Source: Solirubrobacter taibaiensis (GTDB lineage: Bacteria > Actinomycetota > Thermoleophilia > Solirubrobacterales > Solirubrobacteraceae). Taken from it: a stretch of 64,000 nucleotides of DNA. Shown here in pieces: positions 24,049 to 30,811 of this stretch (within the stretch, counting starts at the first letter, position 1; every line of letters starts with the position of its first letter). Location: positions 111,589 through 175,588 of the forward strand of contig JAPDDQ010000009.1 of the NCBI GenBank assembly GCA_027587225.1, given 5' to 3'. A program made the position numbers and the translations under genes. The notes under the pieces were generated by a model, which worked only from the letters and a program-made list of their open reading frames with translations, made no database searches and was not told where the DNA came from.

Positions 24049-24671
24049 TCGGCGCACTGGCGCTGTCGGTCGCCTTGGCGGCCTGCCCGGCGGACACGCC
24101 CGCCGCGATGCGGCTCGACGGTGTGCCGACGACGCTCATCTCCGGCCGCTCCTACACCGCTTCGCTCGCGCCCACCGGCGTGGGGCAGGCGGTCGGGAAC
24201 GGGTGGAAGCTGGGCGTGTTCGACCGCCTGGGGCGCGGGTACTTCGCCGACCTGCCGGGCTTGGATTTCCAGCAGGCGTTCAGCGTCGGGCTGACGGGCA
24301 CGCCATACACGGTGTCCGCCACCTACGCGGAGCGCGATTGCACGCGGACGCTCTCGGTGACGGCGGCGGTGGAGCGACGCGTGCTCGGCTTGGTGAGCTG
24401 CCGTCGCGGCGCCGTGGAGCCGCGGACGATCGTGCTCGGTTGCCGCGGCCGGCACGTACGGTCCTTGACCTGGCGCGGGTGGAACTCGGACGTCGCGATC
24501 GGCCACGGCGCGGGTGACACGCGCGTGCGGCTCTCCCGGCCGGAGGAGTGCGCAGCGGTGGGCGGGTTCATCTACACGCGGGCCCGGGTGGGGGCGCGCC
24601 GCTACGTGATCGACTGTCCGATCGTTTTAGTTTTCGCACGGGTTTCCGTGCGAAACGTTCGCTGGAAGTGA
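24045..24671 (+). CDS. Secreted protein, unknown function
   Basis: The 208-residue protein starts at ATG 24045 by 4-nt overlap with the deaminase stop. 'MIGALALSVALAACPADTPA' gives a short signal peptide. The body looks beta-rich, with conserved-looking Cys ('ERDCTRTLSV', 'LVSCRRGAVEPRTIVLGCRGRH', 'RPEECAAV', 'VIDCPIV') that could form disulfides. I recognise no family. The last ten residues are encoded by a 24-nt palindrome (24632-24655), so the natural C-terminus may have been altered by its insertion. Confidence 0.7.
   Translation: MIGALALSVALAACPADTPAAMRLDGVPTTLISGRSYTASLAPTGVGQAVGNGWKLGVFDRLGRGYFADLPGLDFQQAFSVGLTGTPYTVSATYAERDCTRTLSVTAAVERRVLGLVSCRRGAVEPRTIVLGCRGRHVRSLTWRGWNSDVAIGHGAGDTRVRLSRPEECAAVGGFIYTRARVGARRYVIDCPIVLVFARVSVRNVRWK
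24632..24655. repeat. Perfect 10-bp-arm palindrome at a coding 3' end
   Basis: TTTCGCACGG and CCGTGCGAAA surround a GTTT loop. The element lies in frame in the last codons of the secreted protein gene and changes local composition. It could be a mobile palindrome or a terminator that overlaps the coding end. It differs in sequence from the AACCT..GGCC family. Confidence 0.6.
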
Positions 24672-24699
24672 GGCGTCGGGTCTTCCAGGGTGAAGGGCC

Positions 24700-25431
24700 A
24701 TGGTCCTCGCCCCGCTCCTCGCCGCTCCCACGTTGATGTTCCTCGCCTCCTGGGTGGAGCGCCGACTCGGGCCCGCGGCGGGCGGCGCGATCGCCGCGAT
24801 GCCGTTCTCGATCGCGATCATCGTCGTGTCACTGGGCGCGGACGGGCCCGCCGTCGCGGCGTCCGCCGCCGCGCACGTGTCCGCTCAGGTGGCCTTCGCG
24901 CTCGCGTTCGCGTGGGTGATCGTCCGGCGGGGCGGTGCGCTGGGCCTGGGGGCCGCCGCGTTGGCCTTCGCCGCGGTGTCCGCGGTCATCGCGCTCGTCC
25001 CCGTGTGGGTGGCGATCGCCTGCGCGGTTCCGGCGCTGGCGCTGAAGATCAAAGGGCCAGGCCCTTTAGGTTCGGGCGGACGCGTCGACGCGCGGATCGG
25101 TTCGGTGGTCGTGATCGGCGTGGTCGGGGCGGCGCTGCTGGCGGCGGACGTCTTCGGCCCCGGGGTCGCGGGGATCGTGGCGGCGTTCCCGACGCTCAGC
25201 GCGACGTTCGCGCTGCTTTTGGCGCGAGCGCGTGGGGTCGAGGCGGCCGCGTGTGCGCTCGGCGGGCTGATCGTCGGCCTGCGTGGTTACCTCGCGTTCT
25301 GCGTGGTCGTGGCCGTGACGGGCTCGGTCCTGCTGGGGCTGGTCGGCGTGGCCGCGATGAATTTGCTGGCGGCGCGGAGTCTCAACCTGCATGTCACTTC
25401 CCCAGATCGTCGACGAGCAGCAGTGGCGTGA
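24700..25431 (+). CDS. Polytopic membrane protein, unknown
   Basis: The 243-residue protein has seven or eight hydrophobic segments rich in Ala, Val and Gly. It begins 'MVLAPLLAAPTLMFLASWVERRLGPAAGG' and has no binding motif that I recognise. In the middle 'ALKIKGPGPLGSGGRV' (~114-129) is a short polar loop encoded by the palindrome at 25051-25067. Without that insert the region would be a plain loop between helices. Its 3' end overlaps the DUF899 gene by 41 nt. Confidence 0.75.
   Translation: MVLAPLLAAPTLMFLASWVERRLGPAAGGAIAAMPFSIAIIVVSLGADGPAVAASAAAHVSAQVAFALAFAWVIVRRGGALGLGAAALAFAAVSAVIALVPVWVAIACAVPALALKIKGPGPLGSGGRVDARIGSVVVIGVVGAALLAADVFGPGVAGIVAAFPTLSATFALLLARARGVEAAACALGGLIVGLRGYLAFCVVVAVTGSVLLGLVGVAAMNLLAARSLNLHVTSPDRRRAAVA
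25051..25067. repeat. Palindromic element inside a membrane-protein gene
   Basis: AAAGGGCC-A-GGCCCTTT is a perfect palindrome. Read on the minus strand with flanks it is AACCTAAAGGGCC-T-GGCCCTTT, matching the left half of the element at 18547-18577 with a 2-nt gap. It is in frame and encodes a Lys/Gly/Pro loop. Confidence 0.7.
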
Positions 25432-26035
25432 GTCCAACGCTGCGCTGATCGAGAAGGAGAAGGCCGCGACGCGGGCGGGCGATGCGCTCGCCGCGGAGCG
25501 CCGGCGCCAGCCGATGATGGCCTTCGACACCGGCTTCGAGTTCGACGGGCCCTCCGGCCGCGTGTCGTTGCTGGACCTGTTCGAGGACCGGCCGCAACTG
25601 GTGCTCTATCACTTCTGGTTTCCCGAGGACGGTGAGCCGTGCGGCGGGTGCTCGATGTTCGCCGACCAGATCACGCACCTCGCCCACCTGCACGCGCGCG
25701 GGGTCAGCTTCGCGTTGGTCTCCCGCGCTTCACAGGAGCGGATCGCCGCCTACAAAGCGCGGATGGGCTGGGAGATCCCGTGGTACACGGACGATCTCGC
25801 GTTCCAGGAGTACTGCGCCACGACCGAGTTCTTCCGGTTCCAGGTCTTGCTGCGCGACGGCGACGACGCGTACCTCACCTACGAGACCACGGGGCGCGGG
25901 AGCGAGGCGATCGGGACCGTGTGGTCATTCCTCGATCGCACCCCGTACGGGCGCCAGGAGGAGTGGGAGGACACCCCGGAAGGGCGGCCGCAGGGACCGC
26001 CCTACCAGTGGTGGCGCAAGCACGACCAGTACTAG
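25391..26035 (+). CDS. DUF899 thioredoxin-fold protein
   Basis: The 214-residue protein has the DUF899 plan: 'LIEKEKAATRAGDALAAERRRQPM' N-terminal helix, 'LLDLFEDRPQLVLYHFWF', Cys pair 'EPCGGCSMFADQI' (~83-92), 'HLHARGVSFALVSRAS', 'MGWEIPWYT' and the C-terminal 'YQWWRKHDQY'. The CGGC pair sits where thioredoxins hold CxxC. The biological reaction is unknown for the family. The start ATG 25391 lies inside the upstream membrane-protein gene, so they are translationally coupled. It converges with a GNAT gene (4-nt overlap). Confidence 0.92.
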   Translation: MSLPQIVDEQQWRESNAALIEKEKAATRAGDALAAERRRQPMMAFDTGFEFDGPSGRVSLLDLFEDRPQLVLYHFWFPEDGEPCGGCSMFADQITHLAHLHARGVSFALVSRASQERIAAYKARMGWEIPWYTDDLAFQEYCATTEFFRFQVLLRDGDDAYLTYETTGRGSEAIGTVWSFLDRTPYGRQEEWEDTPEGRPQGPPYQWWRKHDQY

Positions 26036-26472
26036 AGCTTCGCCCCCAGGAAGAGAGTGCGGCCCGGCGGCTTGGGCTCGATCTTGAAGCCGAGGCTCGT
26101 GTAGACGCCGATCGCGCGCGTGTTCTGCTCGTTGACGTCGAGCTCGATCCGCTTGCAGCCTCTTTGTCTGGCTCGATCGATCGCGGCCTGGGTGAGGGCC
26201 TTGCCCAGGCCGGTCCCGCGCGCCTCGTCGCGCACGTAGACGTCCTCGAGCCAGCAGTCCTCGACGCCCGTCCACGCGGACAGGCGGAAGCGGATCTGCG
26301 CGAGGCCGTCGGTTCCCGCCAGCAGGAACTCCGTGTTGGGGTCTTCGAGGAGCTTGGCCGCGGTGGTCCGGAACGTCTCGTCGGAGGGTGAGGTCGAGTT
26401 CCACCAGTCGCGGAAGCCGATCAGGAGGCTCGTGACCGTGTCCAGGTCCTCGAGGGTGGCGGTGCGGATCAT
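26032..26472 (-). CDS. GNAT-family N-acetyltransferase
   Basis: The 146-residue protein starts at ATG 26472, 1 nt overlapping the upstream stop (TGATG). It shows the GNAT fold: 'VEDCWLEDVYVRDEARGTGLGKALTQAAIDRA' with the acetyl-CoA loop R-x-x-G-x-G (~87-92), then 'CKRIELDVNEQNTRAIGVYTSLGFK'. It transfers an acetyl group from acetyl-CoA to an unknown amine. It forms a two-gene unit with the PPOX-like gene. Confidence 0.9.
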   Translation of the reverse strand: MIRTATLEDLDTVTSLLIGFRDWWNSTSPSDETFRTTAAKLLEDPNTEFLLAGTDGLAQIRFRLSAWTGVEDCWLEDVYVRDEARGTGLGKALTQAAIDRARQRGCKRIELDVNEQNTRAIGVYTSLGFKIEPKPPGRTLFLGAKL

Positions 26473-26891
26473 CAGAACCCGCGGACCTTGGTGATGCGCA
26501 CGTCCACCGCGACGCTGTACTGCTGCGCGAAGGCCTCCGGCGTCAGCTTGAGGTTGTCCAGCCCGCGCTGGTACTTCTCTATGTAGGCCGCGTGCTCGTG
26601 CGGCGGCTCCGCGGTGGGGTTGACGGCGGCCTGGCCGTTGAGGACCACGACGTCCCCGCCGGTCTCCGTCCCGCGGAAGTTCAGCGACACCTTCGGGTTG
26701 TCCGCGATCGTCTTCACGCGCAGGCTGCCCGGGAGCGTGTAGATGCGGATGTGCTCCGCGCCGTCCCAGAAGAACCACACCGGGTTCGGGACCGGCTGCC
26801 CGCCCGGCGTGACCGTCGTCAACCACAGGACTTCGTCGTCCGTGAGATGTCGCGCGGTCCGCTGTCCGAAGTCCGTGCTCTCGTCGATCAT
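26472..26891 (-). CDS. Pyridoxamine-phosphate-oxidase-like flavin/F420-binding protein
   Basis: The 139-residue protein has the split beta-barrel of the PPOX family: 'DDEVLWLTTVTPGGQPVPNPVWFFWDG', 'IYTLPGSLRVKTIADNPKVSLNFRG', and 'VVLNGQAAV'. In Actinobacteria this small group includes F420-binding reductases (Rv3369-like), so an F420 or FMN cofactor is likely. The substrate is unknown. It is divergent from the exported protein at 26903 with only 11 nt between start codons. Confidence 0.85.
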   Translation of the reverse strand: MIDESTDFGQRTARHLTDDEVLWLTTVTPGGQPVPNPVWFFWDGAEHIRIYTLPGSLRVKTIADNPKVSLNFRGTETGGDVVVLNGQAAVNPTAEPPHEHAAYIEKYQRGLDNLKLTPEAFAQQYSVAVDVRITKVRGF

Positions 26892-26902
26892 CGCTTGATC
26901 GT

Positions 26903-27736
26903 ATGGTCCCGGTGATGCGGGCGATCATGGCGGCGTTGGTGGTGATGTGCGTGTTCGCCGCTCCGGCGCGGGCGCACGACTCGCTCGCCCCCGCCGGGGG
27001 CGGGCACAACTGGCTGCCGGACGAGGAATGGGTGCACCGGCACTGGCTGCCGTTCGACGAGCGCGAGTTGGAAGCTGCCCTGGGGTTGCGAGGGCGTGAG
27101 CTCGAGGCGTACCTGTACGACGACCACCACACGTTGGCGGGGCTGGCCCGTGCGCGGGGTGTCGGGTTCGATGCGCTCGTCGAACGGCTGCTGGCCGGCT
27201 GGGGTGACGTGCCGCAGCGCGCGGTGTTGCGCGAGCGCACGGTGCGGGTGCTGACCCAAGGGCATCTCGCCCAGCACCAGTTCTTCCACGTGTTCCATGG
27301 GCTCGAGCTACATCCGCACTCCGAGCACCTGTTCGGGATGCCGGCCGACGCATACCGGTCGTTGCGCGAGGGCGGCGCCAGCTACGCAGACATCGCGCGC
27401 GAGGGCGGAATCCCGCTATCCACGTTGCGCGGGCACGTGGTGGCCGTCGTGGCCTCCGACCGCCGTGACGGCGTCGCACGCGGAGAGGCGTGGCCCGCCG
27501 AGGCTTCGCGGATCCGGGCGCGGACGTTGGCCCGGATGGACTGCTGGCTGCGACGGCCGCCCGCGGCGCTTGACCGCACGAACCCGTACGGAAAGAATCG
27601 CGTGCTGCACGGGTCACACGCGGCGGGCTGGCCGAGTACGGCTGGGGAGCGGCGTGCGAACGAGCGCCGGGTCGAGCGGTTCCGGCGCGGGCTACAGCGG
27701 TCCTGTTGGCCGCATCCGCCGCGCTGGAACGGGTGA
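26903..27736 (+). CDS. Exported protein with HTH-like helical repeats, unknown
   Basis: The 277-residue protein has a signal peptide ('MRAIMAALVVMCVFAAPARAH', after ~5 residues). The body has two short helical motifs that look like HTH segments: 'LAGLARARGVGFDALVERLLAGW' (~78-100) and 'ASYADIAREGGIPLSTLRGHVVAVV' (~159-183). His-rich segments lie between them ('QHQFFHVFHGLELHPHSEHL'). The C-terminus is basic. An exported protein with such helices is unusual; it may bind a metal or a polymer. The stop is 11 nt before the next gene's start. Confidence 0.65.
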   Translation: MVPVMRAIMAALVVMCVFAAPARAHDSLAPAGGGHNWLPDEEWVHRHWLPFDERELEAALGLRGRELEAYLYDDHHTLAGLARARGVGFDALVERLLAGWGDVPQRAVLRERTVRVLTQGHLAQHQFFHVFHGLELHPHSEHLFGMPADAYRSLREGGASYADIAREGGIPLSTLRGHVVAVVASDRRDGVARGEAWPAEASRIRARTLARMDCWLRRPPAALDRTNPYGKNRVLHGSHAAGWPSTAGERRANERRVERFRRGLQRSCWPHPPRWNG

Positions 27737-27747
27737 AGGGGGTTGTC

Positions 27748-28398
27748 GTGTCGGTGTCGCTGAAGCGAATGGTGTGTGTCGGGGTCACGGTCGTCGCGGC
27801 GTGCGCTGTGCCGGCGAACGCGCAGGAACCGGCGCCCGCTCCCGCGCCGGCGGTGTGGAACTTCCCGGCGTCGATCTACCCGGACCTGACCGTCGCGCCG
27901 CCTGAGGACGTCGCGGATGCGAATCGGCTCTGGGTGCGCTCCAAGCGCTCCGCCAAGAAGTTGTTCCCGACCGTCGCCGCCGCCCGCAAGAAGGGCTACA
28001 AGGGCCACGTCTCCAAGATCAACCGGCCCAAGCCCTTCTTCTTCCACTTGCGGAATACGAAGCTGCACGACGACGGCCGCGAGTTGGATGTGCGCCACCC
28101 CGAGGCGATCGTCTACTGGTACGACCCGCCCCGGCCCATGGTGCTCGTGGCCTTCATGTACCGCGTGCGCGAGGGGTCCGAGCCGGCCTACGCACGATCG
28201 GTGCTGCCCTGGCACTCCCACTGCGACGGCTGGTCCGTCGTGATGCACACCTGGTTCACCAACGACCTGCGTAGCGGTATCGCCCGCAAGCCGCCGCGCC
28301 CCGAGTTCTCGGAGGCGTTCGGGCGCGACTTTGGCGACCCGACGCCTGACTCAGCGTCGGGCTGCCAGCCCAAGGGCCACGACGACCACGACGATTAG
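27748..28398 (+). CDS. Exported protein, unknown
   Basis: I start the 216-residue protein at GTG 27748, with a G-run 5 nt upstream; earlier in-frame starts lie in the preceding gene. A signal peptide ('KRMVCVGVTVVAACAVPANAQ') and a Pro/Ala spacer precede a compact domain: 'NRLWVRSKRSAKKLFPTVAAARKKGYKGHV', 'FFFHLRNTKLHDDGRELDVRHPEAIVYWYDP', 'MLVAFMYRV' type strand and 'LPWHSHCDGWSVVMHTWFTNDLRSG'. His-rich C-terminus. I recall no named family. Its 3' end overlaps the convergent FG-GAP gene by 4 nt. Confidence 0.7.
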   Translation: MSVSLKRMVCVGVTVVAACAVPANAQEPAPAPAPAVWNFPASIYPDLTVAPPEDVADANRLWVRSKRSAKKLFPTVAAARKKGYKGHVSKINRPKPFFFHLRNTKLHDDGRELDVRHPEAIVYWYDPPRPMVLVAFMYRVREGSEPAYARSVLPWHSHCDGWSVVMHTWFTNDLRSGIARKPPRPEFSEAFGRDFGDPTPDSASGCQPKGHDDHDD

Positions 28399-30080
28399 CG
28401 CTTGCGGGCCGTGTAGCTCTTCCCGGCCCGCACGACCTTGTTCCGCTTGAGTCCGAAGTCACGCACGGTCACCGACCCCTGCGTGACCTTCGTGGTCGTG
28501 CTGTCGCACCGGTCCGTCACCAGCCACTTCGTGCCGCGCACGGTCGCCGCGCTGTACTTCCCGCTCGTCCGGAACGCGCCTTTCCCGTCGCCCCAGAGCT
28601 TCCGCGACTTCTTCTTCGCGGAGGCGCTGGCTTTCTTGCCCTTCGGGCAGCTCAAGGCCTCGGTCAGCGTGAGCGTCGTCAGCGGCCGCTTGCCCTTCGT
28701 CTGGCTGATCTTGAACAGGCCGTCGAAGAACTTCGCCGTCCCGCCGCTCCCGGCGGCCTTGATCTCCACCGTGCCCTTGCGCGTGTCCACCGTCGTCCCG
28801 ACCGGCAACTGCTGCGCCTGAGCGAGGTCGACGTAGTTCTTGCGGCCGGGCAGCTTGACCTTGACCGTGCCCTTGATCGGCGTCGCGTTCACGTTGCGCC
28901 CGGCCACGGGCTCGGGCAGCTGCGGAGTGGGTGTCGGGGTCGGCACGGGCGTCTGCACCGGCGGCGGCTGGACCGCTCCGGGGTTGCGGAACACACGCAT
29001 CTGGTTGGTCCCGAGCGACGTGACGGTCAGGTCCGGGCGCGAGTCGGCATCGAAGTCGGCGGTCGCGATCCCGTACGCGCCTTCGATCGCGATGGGAGCG
29101 TCCGCGGTGAAGCCTGCACCCTCGTTGCGTCGCAGGACGTTGAGCTGCCCGGGGCCGGCGACGGCGAGGTCTGTTCGACCGTCGCGGTCGAAGTCGGCGG
29201 CGGTGATCCCCACCGCTTGTGCACCGAGAGCGATTGGGCCTTCTTCGGCGAACCCGTTGTTGGCGGCATTTCGCAGCAGAATCGAGACGCTGTTGCCGCT
29301 GCCGTTCGCGACGGCGATGTCGTTGCGACCATCGCGATTGAAGTCGGCCACCGCCAAGTCCTGGGGCGACGCGCCGGCGGGCACTGCGGCGCCCTCCGAG
29401 GCAAACCCTCCGCCTGCTTGACGCAGCAACACGGTCACGCTGCTTCCGCCGGCATTGGTCACGGCGATGTCAGCGAGGTTGTCGCCGTTGAAGTCCGCGA
29501 CATCGATCTGTCGCGGGCCGGCCCCGGTGCCGAAGCTCGCGCCGACATCGAAACCGTTGTTCGCAGCGTTGCGGAGATACAGCCGGACCAATCCGCTGTT
29601 GAAGAACGCGACGACGACGTCGGTACGTCCGTCGCTGTTGAAGTCGCCGGCCCCGATGGCACTGGCGTTGGAGCCGGAACCCGGCTGCGACTCGATCGCC
29701 AGCCCTCCACCGGGCTGCTGGATGAGCACCTGCAGCGGGACTGCAGAGCTCGCGAACTTCGCGACCGCAAGATCGGAACGGCCGTCGCCGTTGTAGTCGG
29801 CGACCGCGGCGAAACTCGGGCCCGAGTTGCTACCGAGATCGATCGTGCTGCCATCGGCGAACCCACCGGCCGCCTGCCGGACGAAAAGGTTGATGTTGCT
29901 CGTGGAACCGTTGAGCGCGGCGATGTCCGGACGACCATCGCCGGTGAAGTCGGCCGCGTAAACGCCGTACGGATCGATGCCCGTGGCGTATGGCTGTGCT
30001 TCCTGCTCGAAGGCGGCCCAGGCGGTCCCGGCGAGCAGCGCCAGACCAATCACGACGAACAACGGCCCAAAGCGCTTCAT
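28395..30080 (-). CDS. Exported FG-GAP/VCBS beta-propeller protein with FecR-like C-terminal domain
   Basis: The 561-residue protein has a signal peptide (1-22). Residues ~30-365 hold seven FG-GAP/VCBS units of the type 'DFNGDNLADIAVTN', each with a Ca-binding D-x-[ND]-x-D-G loop, which form a seven-blade propeller. A Pro/Thr spacer ('VQTPVPTPTPTPQLPEP') links to a domain (~400-560) with 'VGTTVDTRKGTVEIKAAG', similar to FecR-type periplasmic beta domains, and a Lys-rich end. An extracellular binding role is likely. It is divergent from a cupin gene. Confidence 0.82.
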   Translation of the reverse strand: MKRFGPLFVVIGLALLAGTAWAAFEQEAQPYATGIDPYGVYAADFTGDGRPDIAALNGSTSNINLFVRQAAGGFADGSTIDLGSNSGPSFAAVADYNGDGRSDLAVAKFASSAVPLQVLIQQPGGGLAIESQPGSGSNASAIGAGDFNSDGRTDVVVAFFNSGLVRLYLRNAANNGFDVGASFGTGAGPRQIDVADFNGDNLADIAVTNAGGSSVTVLLRQAGGGFASEGAAVPAGASPQDLAVADFNRDGRNDIAVANGSGNSVSILLRNAANNGFAEEGPIALGAQAVGITAADFDRDGRTDLAVAGPGQLNVLRRNEGAGFTADAPIAIEGAYGIATADFDADSRPDLTVTSLGTNQMRVFRNPGAVQPPPVQTPVPTPTPTPQLPEPVAGRNVNATPIKGTVKVKLPGRKNYVDLAQAQQLPVGTTVDTRKGTVEIKAAGSGGTAKFFDGLFKISQTKGKRPLTTLTLTEALSCPKGKKASASAKKKSRKLWGDGKGAFRTSGKYSAATVRGTKWLVTDRCDSTTTKVTQGSVTVRDFGLKRNKVVRAGKSYTARKR

Positions 30081-30123
30081 CGGTCTAAGTCTCTCGCAAT
30101 CTAATGAGATCTAGCCTGGTCGA

Positions 30124-30675
30124 ATGGACGAGGCGCAGATGGAACAGTCCGAAACCGGACGAGTTGCGGCGACCGACGGCTGGTTCACGGTCGGCATTCG
30201 CGACGCCGCGTGGGTGCAGAACGAGTACTTCGGGGACGCGTGCATCTTCGAGGACTACGGCAGGGCCGCGTTCCCCGAGATCGGCTACACGCTCTGCGTT
30301 CTCCAGCCGGGGCAGCCGAACGGGATGTACCACCGGGAGGACAACCAGGAGGACTTTCTGGTGCTCCAGGGCGAGGCGCTGCTGATCGTCGAGGGCCAGG
30401 AGCGACGGCTGAAGGCCTGGGATTTCTTCCATTCACCGGCCGGGACCGACCACATTCTCGTCGGCGCGGGGGAGGGCCCGTGCATCGTCTTCGCGATCGG
30501 CGCGCGCAAGCAGCGCGACGACTCGAAGGAGACGCTCTATGTCCGCGATAAGACCGCGCTCAAGCACGGCGCGGGGCCGGAGCAGGACACGCCCGACAAC
30601 AAGGTCGCCTACGCGCCGTTCCCGAAGTGGGTCAACGGCCGGCCACCGAGCTTCGAGGGTCTGCCGTTCGCTTGA
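30124..30675 (+). CDS. Cupin-domain protein
   Basis: The 183-residue protein has one cupin barrel. Motif 1 is 'NGMYHREDNQEDFLVLQGEALLIVEG' (~65-90) and motif 2 'AWDFFHSPAGTDHILVG' (~98-114), with His and Glu metal ligands. The C-terminal part ('ETLYVRDKTALKHGAG') resembles family members annotated as sugar- or quinone-modifying, but I cannot choose a substrate. Confidence 0.85.
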   Translation: MDEAQMEQSETGRVAATDGWFTVGIRDAAWVQNEYFGDACIFEDYGRAAFPEIGYTLCVLQPGQPNGMYHREDNQEDFLVLQGEALLIVEGQERRLKAWDFFHSPAGTDHILVGAGEGPCIVFAIGARKQRDDSKETLYVRDKTALKHGAGPEQDTPDNKVAYAPFPKWVNGRPPSFEGLPFA

Positions 30676-30811
30676 TCCCGACGCTCCGAATGTCGGCGTA
30701 CTGACACGCGCGCCGTTAGGTGGGGGAGAACTTTCCCTGCAGATTGCCTACACCAACCATGCGATCGCTTGCTTGCCCGCCCGTTGACGGAGACATTGCC
30801 GGAGGGGAGGA
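30676..30811 (+). promoter_or_regulatory. AT-richer leader upstream of the 738-residue exported protein
   Basis: The 136 nt contain a small inverted repeat (CCGAC..GTCGG, 30678-30696), the motif GTGGGGGAGAACTTTCCC (30720-30737) and an open stretch that would encode GELSLQIAYTNH (30725-30760). A good ribosome site (GGAGGGGAGG) precedes ATG 30812. A near copy of the motif lies at 63184-63200, also upstream of a gene. Confidence 0.35.
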
